In this document: piece by piece, positions 18,473 to 28,033 of the stretch
Layout of the letters: each line of letters begins with the position of its first letter
How positions within the stretch are numbered: position 1 is the first letter of the stretch
Assembly (NCBI RefSeq): GCF_014287955.1
Contig: NZ_JACOPD010000005.1
Coordinates: forward strand, 124,001 to 188,000
Direction: 5' to 3'
Length of the DNA: 64,000 nt
Source of the DNA: Lachnospira hominis (ex Liu et al. 2021)
Lineage (GTDB): Bacteria; Bacillota; Clostridia; Lachnospirales; Lachnospiraceae
Translations under genes and position numbers: made by a program
The notes under the pieces: model-generated
What the model saw: only the letters and a program-made list of their open reading frames with translations
What the model was told of the DNA's origin: nothing
Databases searched by the model: none

Positions 18473-18652
18473 ATGTCAATTTGTCCTAAGAATAAATCTT
18501 CAAAGGCTAGAAGAGATAAGAGAAGAGCTAACTGGAAAATGAGTGCTCCTAATCTTGTAAAGTGCAGCAAGTGTGGTGCTTTAATGATGCCTCACAGAGT
18601 TTGCAAGTCTTGTGGATCATACAACAAGAAAGAAATTATCACTGTTGATTAA
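18473..18652 (+). CDS. rpmF: Ribosomal protein L32
   Basis: A 59-residue protein. It starts MSICPKNKSSKARRDKRRA, a typical L32 N-terminus, and has a zinc ribbon CSKC...CKSC. A strong AAGGAGGTG ends 5 bp before the ATG and overlaps the yceD stop, so the two are translationally linked. A terminator follows, so plsX is not simply downstream on the same transcript here. Confidence 0.97.
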   Translation: MSICPKNKSSKARRDKRRANWKMSAPNLVKCSKCGALMMPHRVCKSCGSYNKKEIITVD

Positions 18653-18675
18653 TTTTTTTCTTACGTTTATAAATG

Positions 18676-18712
18676 CCGGGTTGTGTCTGTATGGATATGA
18701 CCCGGTTTTTTT
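18676..18712 (+). terminator. Terminator after rpmF
   Basis: CCGGGT (18676-18681) pairs with ACCCGG (18700-18705), followed by seven Ts. Confidence 0.75.
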
Positions 18713-18768
18713 GTTATAAAAGGCAGGAAGATGTGTCTGTTTATGATATACTTTTATTTAAAAAAATA

Positions 18769-18797
18769 TTGCTTATATATATAAAAAGTGATATACT
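18769..18797 (+). promoter_or_regulatory. Promoter of the restriction-modification cassette
   Basis: TTGCTT (18769-18774), 17 bp, TATACT (18792-18797). It lies downstream of the rpmF terminator, so the cassette has its own transcription start. The first ATG is 84 bp downstream. Confidence 0.55.
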
Positions 18798-18880
18798 ATT
18801 TTCATTGAAATGATTATGGATTATATAAAAGAAAATATGCAAACAAATTATAAAGGTGTGACAGAAACGGAAGGTGTTTT

Positions 18881-19771
18881 ATGATAAAAAAGGAATTGAT
18901 TGAAAATTTCAGAAAACAGGCTGATTTTATTGCTTTGAACAAATTAAAAAATGGTGATAAAAAGAAGCAGACAAAGATTCTTAATAAAGAAATAAAAAAA
19001 TATTGCGAATTGCTAATTAAAGAGGAAACTGGGAAATATCTGGATTGCAGTGAACAGGATAATTCAGTGTTATTGAATCAAATACTTTTGATTACATATG
19101 CATCATATGTTGTTATGCTGGAAGCAAGACATAAGTTATGGAATTATGAATATATGTCATTCACACGACGTATAGGGGAATTATGGGAAGTGTTTTGTAA
19201 AATACCGTTTTATTATCCGTTAAAAGAATTGGAAATAATCGCAGCACCAAAGTATAAAAAAGTGCAGGAAAATTTTGAAAATAAGTCATTTGAGTACATA
19301 GATTCGCTTGCAATAGATGAAACGCAGAAAAGAATATTAAAATATTATTATTCAATACCATGGAGAATGCTTGATAGCGGAAATATAAAGCTTGAACTTG
19401 ATTTGCATTTCAGGCAGAATGGACAGGATTATAATTGTGATTTTAAAAGTGGATTTGGCTCAAATGAAAAAGGAAATGTAAACAGGATATTACTGGTCGG
19501 CAGTTTTTATAAAAATATAAATGACAGACAGAGGGCAGTTCTTTTTGTGAGACAGGAAGAAAAGAAAAACAATCATTATCTACAGACATTAAAACAATCA
19601 CCGTTCTGGGAGTGTTATTGTTCGGATGAATGCTATAAAAAGATAGAGTATTTTACAGGGTTTGATATAAAAAAATGGATTGATGATAATATTGATTGGG
19701 AAAATGATATAAGTAATAATTTCAGGGATTATTTAAAAGAGAACGGACTTATAGAGTATCTTAAATGGTAG
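18881..19771 (+). CDS. Putative type II restriction endonuclease (PD-(D/E)xK-like)
   Basis: I do not recognise the family of this 296-residue protein. It lies immediately before an N6-adenine methyltransferase on the same strand, the arrangement expected of a restriction partner. A candidate nuclease core is visible: Asp174 in LELD, then Asp187-Phe-Lys189 (DFKS), which fits D-x(n)-(D/E)xK. The N-terminal half is helical and Lys-rich; the C-terminus is Trp/Asp-rich (KKWIDDNIDW). GGAAGGTG precedes the ATG. Base composition looks more A/T-rich than the flanking lipid genes, suggesting horizontal gain. It could also be a non-nuclease specificity or accessory protein. Confidence 0.6.
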   Translation: MIKKELIENFRKQADFIALNKLKNGDKKKQTKILNKEIKKYCELLIKEETGKYLDCSEQDNSVLLNQILLITYASYVVMLEARHKLWNYEYMSFTRRIGELWEVFCKIPFYYPLKELEIIAAPKYKKVQENFENKSFEYIDSLAIDETQKRILKYYYSIPWRMLDSGNIKLELDLHFRQNGQDYNCDFKSGFGSNEKGNVNRILLVGSFYKNINDRQRAVLFVRQEEKKNNHYLQTLKQSPFWECYCSDECYKKIEYFTGFDIKKWIDDNIDWENDISNNFRDYLKENGLIEYLKW

Positions 19772-19794
19772 ATGACGCTAAAGAAAGGTTATAT

Positions 19795-21360
19795 ATGAAA
19801 GACTTATATTGTTCATATTATACGGAATCAGATGAAATTACATCATATATGATTTCAAAATTAAATATTAAAGATAATGATATTATACTTGAACCTTCGG
19901 CTGGTGAGGGGATTTTTATTGATGGTATAATAAATCAACAGAAGAATATTCAGATTGATGCTCTTGATATTAATGAGAAAGCTGTAAATATTTTAAAAAA
20001 GAAATATTCGGATATGCCGAATGTAAAAGTAAGGCTTACAGATACATTGTTGGACAGACAGCTTGATATGTATGCTGACAGGCAGTTGTGGCTTAAAATT
20101 ACCGATACGTTGGAAGATAAAGAACTTGATTATATATCGGATAATGGTGGCTATTATGATAAAATAATAGGAAATCCTCCGTATGGAGCATGGCAGGATT
20201 ATGATAAACGTAAAATTTTGAAAAAAAAATATAAGGGTCAGTATGTAAAAGAGACATATACACTGTTTTTGTACAGATGTATTTCTTTACTTAAAAAGGG
20301 AGGAAAATTGTCTTTTATAATACCTGATACATTTCTTTTTTTGAATATGCACAAGAGTCTCAGGGAGTTTTTGCTTAAATCGACTAAAATAGAAGAAATT
20401 CTTATATTTCCTTCAAATTTTTTTCCGGGAGTGAATTTTGGATATTCCAATTTATCTATTATTACTCTTGAAAAAGACGATTGTGAGAGTGTAAAAGATA
20501 ATGATGTAAAGATTTTTACGGGATTTAAGACTGTGCGTGAGTTGGGTAGGATTGATGAAAACAGTGAAAATTTGCAGTGTTTTTGTTATAAACAGAGTGA
20601 TATATTAAAAAATGAAAATTATAAGTTTATTATAACGGATAATTCCAAAATCGCGATTATAAATGATTCAAAAGTCAGAATCGGAGATGTTGCCGATGTT
20701 GTGACAGGTTTTTATTCGGGAAATAATAAAGAGTTTATATGTGCCAAAAGTAAAGAAATTAAAGGTGCCCAAAATTACAGAATGGTTGACTGTGATAAAA
20801 TATATGATTGCTATGATTTAAAAGGAATAAAAAATGTGGCAGAAGGATATGTGGCATATGTTAAGGGGTCTTCCGATACAAGATATATCAGGAAAGAAGA
20901 TGAATGGTATGTACGCTGGGATAAAGAGACTGTCGATTTTTATATAAAAGATAAAAAGGCAAGATTTCAAAATTCAAAGTTTTATTTTAAAACAGGCATA
21001 GCAATTCCAATGGTCAAGTCTAAACAGATAAAAGCAACTTTGATGAGAAACAGAGTGTTTGACCAATCAATTGTCGGTATATTTCCAAAGGAAAAAGATA
21101 AAATTTATTATATGCTGGCGTTGATGAATTCTAATGTAATCAATAAACTGCTTCATATTATTAATCCCACAGCTAATAATTCGGCTAATTATATAAAACA
21201 GCTGCCATATAGAGAGCCTGGCTATGAGACATTGATGAAAATAAATTCGAATGTCGTAAAAATATTAGATATGAATCCGGAAACGGATATTGATAAAATT
21301 GAGGTAGTTAATGAAGAAAACAATAAAATATTTGATTTGTTATATCAAGATATATTGTAA
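19795..21360 (+). CDS. N6-adenine DNA methyltransferase, TaqI/Eco57I-like
   Basis: Methylates adenine in a target site, protecting host DNA from the neighbouring nuclease. In the 521-residue protein, motif I (ILEPSAGEGIF, about residues 31-41) binds AdoMet and the catalytic NPPY lies at 127-130. This order (AdoMet site before NPPY) and the C-terminal half with repeated hydrophobic blocks fit the gamma-class M.TaqI group with a C-terminal target-recognition domain. ATG 19795 has AAAGG 6 bp upstream; an in-frame ATG at 19765 would overlap the preceding gene and cannot be excluded. Recognition sequence unknown. Confidence 0.85.
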   Translation: MKDLYCSYYTESDEITSYMISKLNIKDNDIILEPSAGEGIFIDGIINQQKNIQIDALDINEKAVNILKKKYSDMPNVKVRLTDTLLDRQLDMYADRQLWLKITDTLEDKELDYISDNGGYYDKIIGNPPYGAWQDYDKRKILKKKYKGQYVKETYTLFLYRCISLLKKGGKLSFIIPDTFLFLNMHKSLREFLLKSTKIEEILIFPSNFFPGVNFGYSNLSIITLEKDDCESVKDNDVKIFTGFKTVRELGRIDENSENLQCFCYKQSDILKNENYKFIITDNSKIAIINDSKVRIGDVADVVTGFYSGNNKEFICAKSKEIKGAQNYRMVDCDKIYDCYDLKGIKNVAEGYVAYVKGSSDTRYIRKEDEWYVRWDKETVDFYIKDKKARFQNSKFYFKTGIAIPMVKSKQIKATLMRNRVFDQSIVGIFPKEKDKIYYMLALMNSNVINKLLHIINPTANNSANYIKQLPYREPGYETLMKINSNVVKILDMNPETDIDKIEVVNEENNKIFDLLYQDIL

Positions 21361-21390
21361 AATATATTACATATGTGCAAGTGCGTCAGC

Positions 21391-21419
21391 TTGATTTTAA
21401 AACAAATTTATAGTATATT
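21391..21419 (+). promoter_or_regulatory. Promoter of plsX-acpP
   Basis: TTGATT (21391-21396), 17 bp, TATATT (21414-21419), located between the methyltransferase stop and plsX. Confidence 0.5.
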
Positions 21420-21463
21420 AAAAGACGATTGATATTTTTATATTTTAAGAATGGAGATAAATA

Positions 21464-22474
21464 ATGTCAGATATATGCAGAGTAGCACTTGATGCGATGG
21501 GTGGAGATAATGCACCCGGTGAAGTCGTAAAGGGTGCAGTTGAAGCAACTAAAAAAGAGAATGATATTCACGTGGTTCTTGTCGGTAAAGAAGCAGCAAT
21601 ACAGGCAGAACTGGATAAATATGATTATAGCAAAGAACTGATTGAAGTTGTTGATGCGGCTGATGTCATAGAGACAGGTGAACCGCCTGTTATGGCTGTA
21701 AGACGCAAGAAAGAATCTTCACTTGTAAAAGCAATGTATCTTGTAAAAGAAGGAAAGGCAGATGCATTTGTCTCAGCAGGAAGTTCTGGTGCAATACTTG
21801 TAGGTGGTCAGACAATTGTAGGCAGAATCAAGGGCGTTGAACGTCCTCCGATGGCACCGCTTATTCCTACAGCAACAGGAGTGTCACTTCTTGTTGACAG
21901 TGGCGGTAATGTCGACGCAAGACCTAGCTTCCTTGTTCAGTGGGCTAAGATGGGTTCTATTTATATGGAGAACATCCTGGGAATAAAGAATCCGAGAGTT
22001 GCTATTGTAAATATCGGTCTTGAAGAAGAAAAGGGCAATGCACTTGTAAAGGAAACCTATCCTTTATTAAAGGAATGTAAAGATATTAATTTTATAGGAA
22101 GTATAGAAGCAAGAAATATTCCTAAGGGAGATGCAGATGTTATTGTATGTGATGCATTTGTTGGAAATGTAATATTAAAGCTTTACGAGGGAACAGCTTC
22201 TACACTGATAAAGAAGATTAAAGGTGCAATGATGTCAAGCTTTAAGACTAAGATAGGTGCACTTTTAATAAAGAAATCGCTTAAAGAGGAGTTAAAGACT
22301 CTTGATGCGACAGAGTACGGCGGAGCACCACTGATAGGTCTTAACGGCCTTGTGGTTAAGGTTCATGGCAATGCCACATCAAAAGAGATTGGCAATGCAC
22401 TTATACAGTGTGTTAAATTTAAGAAACAAAAAATTAATGAAAAGATTACAGCTTCACTTAATGTTGAAGAGTAA
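21464..22474 (+). CDS. plsX: Phosphate acyltransferase PlsX
   Basis: Makes acyl-phosphate from acyl-ACP and phosphate, the first committed step of the PlsX/PlsY phospholipid route; peripheral membrane enzyme. The 336-residue length is normal and it opens with RVALDAMGGDNAPGE, the family signature; GGAPLIGLNG near the C-terminus is also typical. PlsY is encoded at 58 kb and GpsA, which makes the acceptor glycerol-3-phosphate, beside it. Acyl carrier protein follows by 15 bp. Confidence 0.97.
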   Translation: MSDICRVALDAMGGDNAPGEVVKGAVEATKKENDIHVVLVGKEAAIQAELDKYDYSKELIEVVDAADVIETGEPPVMAVRRKKESSLVKAMYLVKEGKADAFVSAGSSGAILVGGQTIVGRIKGVERPPMAPLIPTATGVSLLVDSGGNVDARPSFLVQWAKMGSIYMENILGIKNPRVAIVNIGLEEEKGNALVKETYPLLKECKDINFIGSIEARNIPKGDADVIVCDAFVGNVILKLYEGTASTLIKKIKGAMMSSFKTKIGALLIKKSLKEELKTLDATEYGGAPLIGLNGLVVKVHGNATSKEIGNALIQCVKFKKQKINEKITASLNVEE

Positions 22475-22489
22475 TATAGGAGGTTTATC

Positions 22490-22720
22490 ATGGAATTTGA
22501 GAAGATTCAGAAAATTATTGCAGATGTATTAAACATCGAACCTGAGAAGATTACAATGGAGTCAGCATTTGTTGATGACCTTAATGCAGATTCACTTGAT
22601 GTATTGCAGATAGTAATGGGAATTGAAGATGAGTTTGACATTAAGATTCCTGATGAAGCAACAGAGAAGATTGTTACTGTTGCAGATGCAGTAAACGAGA
22701 TTAAGTCAGCAGTTAAATAA
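22490..22720 (+). CDS. acpP: Acyl carrier protein
   Basis: A 76-residue, strongly acidic four-helix carrier. Ser35 in the DSLD motif receives 4'-phosphopantetheine from CoA. AGGAGGT lies at 22480-22486. It sits between plsX, which uses acyl-ACP, and a terminator. Confidence 0.98.
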   Translation: MEFEKIQKIIADVLNIEPEKITMESAFVDDLNADSLDVLQIVMGIEDEFDIKIPDEATEKIVTVADAVNEIKSAVK

Positions 22721-22726
22721 TGTGAA

Positions 22727-22758
22727 CGGGCTGTCTTATATGACAGCCCGATTTTTTT
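22727..22758 (+). terminator. Terminator after acpP
   Basis: Perfect 9-bp stem CGGGCTGTC (22727-22735) / GACAGCCCG (22742-22750) followed by ATTTTTTT. It is only 16 bp before rnc, so it may attenuate rather than end transcription of the downstream genes. Confidence 0.88.
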
Positions 22759-22773
22759 AGCCACAAAGGCAGA

Positions 22774-23505
22774 ATGGAGATTAATGTGAAAAACAACTCT
22801 GATTTAAAAGAATTCCAGAACAGAATTGGTTATCATTTTAATGATGAAAAGTATTTGAAAACAGCACTTACACACAGTTCATTTGCTAATGAAGTCAAGA
22901 TGAGAAAAGTAAACGATAACGAGAGACTTGAATTTCTTGGAGATGCGGTTCTTGAGCTTACCTCAAGCGATTACATATATAAAAACCATTCCGAGATGAA
23001 TGAAGGCTCTATGACAAGACTCAGAGCAAGTATAGTATGTGAGCCTACACTTGCACTCTGTGCGAGGGCATTCGGATTAGATGAGTTTATAATGCTTGGA
23101 AAAGGTGAGGAACTTACCGGAGGACGCAAGCGTGATTCAATAGTTTCAGATGCATGTGAGGCTGTAATTGGTGCGATTTATCTTGACGGTGGTTTTGCTA
23201 GTGCAAAAGAATTTATCACGAAGTTCATATTAAATGATCTTGATAATAAAAAACTCTTTTATGATAGCAAAACTATCTTACAGGAGGTAGTTCAGGCTAA
23301 CGGAATTGAAGTAAAGTATGAAATGATAGGCGAAAAAGGACCTGAACACGATAAAATATTTGAAGTGTGTGCAAGTGCAGGAGATTTATTTAATGTAAAA
23401 GCAGAGGGACACACAAAAAAGGCCGCACAGCAGAAAGCGGCATATAATGCACTTATTCTGCTTAAAGAGCAGGGTGTTGATATTAACCCGAAGGGAAAAA
23501 GATAG
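22774..23505 (+). CDS. rnc: Ribonuclease III
   Basis: Cuts double-stranded RNA in rRNA and mRNA processing. In the 243-residue protein the N-terminal endonuclease domain has the signature NERLEFLGDAVL and a second acidic site (SDACEAVIGAIY); the C-terminal dsRNA-binding domain ends in GHTKKAAQQKAAYNAL. Its stop codon directly abuts the smc start, so the two are coupled. rnc-smc-ftsY order is conserved in Firmicutes. Confidence 0.97.
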   Translation: MEINVKNNSDLKEFQNRIGYHFNDEKYLKTALTHSSFANEVKMRKVNDNERLEFLGDAVLELTSSDYIYKNHSEMNEGSMTRLRASIVCEPTLALCARAFGLDEFIMLGKGEELTGGRKRDSIVSDACEAVIGAIYLDGGFASAKEFITKFILNDLDNKKLFYDSKTILQEVVQANGIEVKYEMIGEKGPEHDKIFEVCASAGDLFNVKAEGHTKKAAQQKAAYNALILLKEQGVDINPKGKR

Positions 23506-26500
23506 ATGTATTTAAAAAGTATAGAAGTCCAGGGCTTTAAGTCATTTGCCAACAAAATAGTTTTTGACTTCCACAATGGTATTACAGGCATTGTTGGACC
23601 GAATGGTTCAGGAAAGAGTAATGTTGCTGATGCTGTAAGATGGGTTCTCGGTGAACAGAGTGCGAAGCAGCTTCGAGGTGCAAAGATGGAAGATGTCATA
23701 TTTGCCGGAACAGAAGCGAGAAAGCCTGTAGGATATGCTTATGTTTCAATAACACTAGATAATTCAGATCATGCACTTGCTGTCGATTATGATGAAGTAA
23801 CAGTTACACGTAAAGTATTCCGTTCTGGTGAGAGCGAATACCAGATGAACGGACATGCGTGCCGTCTGAAAGATATTACAGAGCTTTTCTATGATACAGG
23901 TATCGGTAAAGAAGGATATTCTATTATCGGTCAGGGTCAGATTGATAAAATATTAAGTGGTAAGCCTGAGGAGAGAAGAGAACTCTTTGATGAGGCTGCA
24001 GGAATTGTAAAGTTTAAGAGAAGAAAAGCTGCAGCGATAAAAAAACTCGAACACGAACGGGATAATCTTGTCCGTGTGAACGACATTTTGTCAGAACTTG
24101 AAAAGCAGGTAGGTCCATTAGAGAAGCAGTCAGAAAAAGCGAGGGAATACCTCAGGTTAAAAGAAGATTTAAAGACAAGAGATGTAAATGCATTTCTTCT
24201 GGAAAGCGATAAAATCCGCGAAGATTTGACAGCGGTCAATGAAAAGATAAGTATTGCTGAAAATGAACTTTTGCAGGCAAATGCTGAGTATGAGAGCACA
24301 AGAGCAGAATATGATTCAATTGAATCAAAGCTTTCAGAAGTTAATGGCAGGATAGAATCAGTAAATACAGAACTTTCAGATACAGAAGTTGAAAAACAGC
24401 GTCTGGAAGGTCAGATAAATGTATTTGCTGAACAGATAAAAACGATTGAAGCCGGAAACAGACATTTTTCAGAGCGAATTGCTGATATAGACAAAGATAT
24501 AGAGCAAAAAAACAAGTCGCTTGAAGATGTAATAAATCAGAAAGATGCTTTGAAAGACAGTTTGGCTGAGTTTGAAGAAAAACAGGCTGAAAATGACAGA
24601 AAGCATGAAGAAATAACTGCACAGATAGAAGATATTTCATCTAAGATTGATGCAAACCAGAATAAAATCTATGATATTTTAAATGAAAAATCTAATATAA
24701 ATGCCGATAACCAGCGTTTCAAGACAATGCTCGAACAGCTTAATATTAAAAAAGCAGAGTTAAGCAGCAGGATAATCCAGGGCAAAAGTCAGGAAAATGC
24801 ACAGGATTCAGTGATTTCTTCTTTGGAGAATAAGCTTAAAGAAACAGAAAATACTATTGCTGAATATACATTATCAATAGAACATAAAAATGCTGCTGTT
24901 GCTGATAACAAGCAGAAAATCGCTGATTTAAACAGTGCGGCAGACAAACTTTCACAGCAGTATCACCGTGAAAAATCAAGACTTGAGTCGTTAATCGCAA
25001 TCACAGAAAAATACGACGGTTACGGTAACAGCATAAGAAAGATTATGGAACTGAAATCTGAAAATGAGGGAATAATCGGTGTTATTGCGGATATAATCAA
25101 AGTCGAAAAGAAATATGAGACTGCGATTGAGACGGCTCTTGGCGGAACAATCCAGAATATTGTAACTGATAATGAAAATACAGCAAAAAACCTTATTGCA
25201 TATCTTAAAGAAAATAAATTTGGACGGGCAACATTTCTTCCTTTATCGTCGATATCGGGAAGAAATACAATAGAAAAAGAGCCGTGCATGAATGAAAAAG
25301 GTGTTATAGGTGTTGCGAGCAGCCTTGTAAGAATTTCGTTTGAGTATGAAAATCTGGCAAAGTACCTTCTTGGAAGAATTCTTGTTGTTGATAATATTGA
25401 TAATGCACTTGCTATTGCAAGAAAATATAAACATTCTTTAAGAATCGTTACGCTTGAAGGCGAACAGTTAAATCCGGGTGGTTCAATGACTGGTGGTGCA
25501 TTTAAGAATGCGGGAAATCTTCTCGGACGACGCCGTGAGATTGAAGAGTTAAAAGTTAATACTACAAATGTCAATAAGCAGTTTAATGATACAAAAAATG
25601 AGATAGCTGAGTTAAGAAAGCTTGTTGCATCAATAAGAGAAGAACTTGATGTGCTTAATAAGCAGATGCGAGAAGCACAGCTTAATAAAAATACAGTCCA
25701 GTTAAATCTAAAACAGGCACTTTCAAAGAAATCAGAGATTATTGATTCATACAAAGATTCGCAGATTCAGGTTGCTGAGATAGGAAAAGAGATAGAATCT
25801 GTATTACAGCAGCAAAGTCTTGTGAGTGGTAATCTTGAGAACTTAAACAGTTCTACAGAAAGTTCACAGAAAGAGATTGATGAGCTTACATCACTTCTGG
25901 AGAGCAAAAAACAGGAAGAGGCAAAACATCTTACTGATTCAGAGCATGTTAAGATAGAATATTCTTCGCTTTTGCAAAAAGAAAGCTTTATAGATGAAAA
26001 TAAGTCACGTCTTGAGAGTGAAATAAGCCGTCTTAATCAGGAAAAAGAAGAAATAAAGCAGAAACAGGAACTTACAGCTGGAGATGTCAAGTCAAAGCAG
26101 GCAGAGATAGAAGATGTTAATATTTTAATTAAAAATGCAGCAAAAAAGATTTCAGAATGCAGTCTTGAAATTACCAAGCTTAAAACACAGCGTGACGCAA
26201 TGAATTCAAGCCATAAAGTGTTCTTTGAAAAACGTGAAAAGCTTAACGAACATATAACTGATCTTGACAAGGAAGTTTACCGTCTTAATTCTGGTAAAGA
26301 AAAACTTGAGGAGAGCAGTGATTCAATTACAGATTATATGTGGAGTGAGTACGAGCTTACTTATAGTTATGCATTGGAACTTAAAAATCCTGAATTTGAC
26401 AATCTTTCATCATTAAAGAAAGAAATACATTCTCTTAAAACTGCCATTAAAAATCTGGGTGATGTAAATGTTAATGCGATTGAGGAATACAAAGAAGTAA

Positions 26501-27081
26501 ATGAGCGGTATATTTTCTTAAAGGGCCAGCATGATGACCTCATTGAAGCGGAAAGTTCGCTTACACAGGTGATTGAAGAGCTTGACAATGGCATGCGTGT
26601 CCAGTTCGCACAGAAGTTTGAGGAAATTAAAAAAGAATTCGATAAAGTATTTAAAGAACTTTTCGGAGGCGGACGTGGAACGATTGAACTTGTTGAAGGT
26701 GATGATATTCTTGAAGCAGGAATTGTTATTATTTCACAGCCGCCCGGAAAGAAACTGCAGAATATGATGCAGCTTTCAGGTGGAGAAAAAGCACTCACGG
26801 CTATAGCACTTTTATTTGCAATTCAGAATCTTAAACCGTCGCCATTCTGCCTTCTTGATGAGATTGAAGCCGCACTTGATGATTCAAATGTAGGAAGATT
26901 TGCTAATTATCTTCATAAGCTTACAAAGCATACGCAGTTTATTGTAATTACACACAGACGTGGTACAATGTCGGCAGCGGACAGGCTTTATGGTATAACG
27001 ATGCAGGAAAAGGGTGTATCTACACTTGTATCAGTAGATTTAATTGCAAATGATTTGGACAAAGATAATAAAAAGGAGTAG
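23506..27081 (+). CDS. smc: Chromosome segregation protein SMC
   Basis: Condensin ATPase that organises and segregates the chromosome with ScpA/ScpB. The 1191-residue length is typical. It has an N-terminal Walker A GPNGSGKSN (about residue 32), a long coiled coil, a central hinge near 510-670 (GVIADIIKVEKKYETA, then GGSMTGGAFKN), a second coiled coil, and a C-terminal signature LSGGEKALTA and Walker B FCLLDEIEAALDD. It begins at the base after the rnc stop with no own spacer. Confidence 0.98.
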   Translation: MYLKSIEVQGFKSFANKIVFDFHNGITGIVGPNGSGKSNVADAVRWVLGEQSAKQLRGAKMEDVIFAGTEARKPVGYAYVSITLDNSDHALAVDYDEVTVTRKVFRSGESEYQMNGHACRLKDITELFYDTGIGKEGYSIIGQGQIDKILSGKPEERRELFDEAAGIVKFKRRKAAAIKKLEHERDNLVRVNDILSELEKQVGPLEKQSEKAREYLRLKEDLKTRDVNAFLLESDKIREDLTAVNEKISIAENELLQANAEYESTRAEYDSIESKLSEVNGRIESVNTELSDTEVEKQRLEGQINVFAEQIKTIEAGNRHFSERIADIDKDIEQKNKSLEDVINQKDALKDSLAEFEEKQAENDRKHEEITAQIEDISSKIDANQNKIYDILNEKSNINADNQRFKTMLEQLNIKKAELSSRIIQGKSQENAQDSVISSLENKLKETENTIAEYTLSIEHKNAAVADNKQKIADLNSAADKLSQQYHREKSRLESLIAITEKYDGYGNSIRKIMELKSENEGIIGVIADIIKVEKKYETAIETALGGTIQNIVTDNENTAKNLIAYLKENKFGRATFLPLSSISGRNTIEKEPCMNEKGVIGVASSLVRISFEYENLAKYLLGRILVVDNIDNALAIARKYKHSLRIVTLEGEQLNPGGSMTGGAFKNAGNLLGRRREIEELKVNTTNVNKQFNDTKNEIAELRKLVASIREELDVLNKQMREAQLNKNTVQLNLKQALSKKSEIIDSYKDSQIQVAEIGKEIESVLQQQSLVSGNLENLNSSTESSQKEIDELTSLLESKKQEEAKHLTDSEHVKIEYSSLLQKESFIDENKSRLESEISRLNQEKEEIKQKQELTAGDVKSKQAEIEDVNILIKNAAKKISECSLEITKLKTQRDAMNSSHKVFFEKREKLNEHITDLDKEVYRLNSGKEKLEESSDSITDYMWSEYELTYSYALELKNPEFDNLSSLKKEIHSLKTAIKNLGDVNVNAIEEYKEVNERYIFLKGQHDDLIEAESSLTQVIEELDNGMRVQFAQKFEEIKKEFDKVFKELFGGGRGTIELVEGDDILEAGIVIISQPPGKKLQNMMQLSGGEKALTAIALLFAIQNLKPSPFCLLDEIEAALDDSNVGRFANYLHKLTKHTQFIVITHRRGTMSAADRLYGITMQEKGVSTLVSVDLIANDLDKDNKKE

Positions 27082-27082
27082 T

Positions 27083-28015
27083 ATGGGATTATTCAGTAAA
27101 TTAAAAGAAGGATTAACAAAGACAAGAAACAATATTGTCTCAGGTATTGATTCGGTGTTTTCGGGATTTTCAAAGATTGATGATGATTTTTATGACGAAC
27201 TTGAAGAGACACTTATAATGGGTGATATCGGCGTTCGTGCAACAGAAGAGATTATCGAAGATTTAAAGGAAAAAGTTAAAGAAAATAAAATAAAACAGCC
27301 TGAGGAATGTAAGCATCTTCTCATTGAAACAATCAAAGAAAAGATGAATCTTGGCGAAAATGCCTATGATTTTGAAAATAAGCAGTCTATAGTAATGCTT
27401 ATTGGCGTAAATGGTGTCGGAAAAACTACTTCTGTAGGCAAACTTGCCGGTCTGTTAAAGGCACAGAATAAAAAAGTTATTATGGCTGCCGCAGATACAT
27501 TCAGGGCTGCTGCAATTGAACAGCTTACGGAGTGGTCAAAACGAACAGGAACTGATATAATAGCACAGAGTGAAGGTTCAGATCCGGCTGCCGTGATTTT
27601 TGATGCCGTAGCTGCTGCAAAAGCCCGTAATGCAGATGTATTGTTATGCGATACGGCAGGAAGACTTCACAATAAGAAAAACCTTATGGAAGAGCTTAAA
27701 AAGATTGACAGGGTTATTGAGCGTTCATATCCGGAAGCGTACCGTGAAAATCTTATCGTGCTTGATGCAACTACAGGTCAGAATGCACTTTCACAGTTAA
27801 AGGAATTTAGCGAAGTAACTAATATTACCGGTATAATCCTCACTAAGATGGATGGTACTGCAAAGGGCGGTATCGCTGTAGCAATTCAGGCAGAGATGGG
27901 AATACCTGTCAAATATATCGGTGTTGGAGAGCAGGTTGAGGACTTACAGAAATTTGATTCAGATGTGTTTGTAAATGCACTTTTTGATGTAAAAGAAAAT
28001 AATGATGAGCAGTAA
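27083..28015 (+). CDS. ftsY: Signal recognition particle receptor FtsY
   Basis: Membrane-associated GTPase that receives Ffh-ribosome complexes. The 310-residue form lacks the long acidic A domain of E. coli FtsY. NG domain motifs are GVNGVGKTTS (G1), DTAGRLHNK (G3) and TKMDGTAKGG (G4). ATG 27083 follows AAAGGAG at 27072-27078; an upstream reading inside smc is not used. Its partner ffh lies 17 kb downstream rather than next door. Confidence 0.97.
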   Translation: MGLFSKLKEGLTKTRNNIVSGIDSVFSGFSKIDDDFYDELEETLIMGDIGVRATEEIIEDLKEKVKENKIKQPEECKHLLIETIKEKMNLGENAYDFENKQSIVMLIGVNGVGKTTSVGKLAGLLKAQNKKVIMAAADTFRAAAIEQLTEWSKRTGTDIIAQSEGSDPAAVIFDAVAAAKARNADVLLCDTAGRLHNKKNLMEELKKIDRVIERSYPEAYRENLIVLDATTGQNALSQLKEFSEVTNITGIILTKMDGTAKGGIAVAIQAEMGIPVKYIGVGEQVEDLQKFDSDVFVNALFDVKENNDEQ

Positions 28016-28033
28016 AGCTTAAAAGGAGAAACC

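Noticed and set aside
25020..25754. 244-residue minus-strand reading frame inside smc
   Set aside because: Ser/Phe-rich antisense shadow of the smc hinge region.
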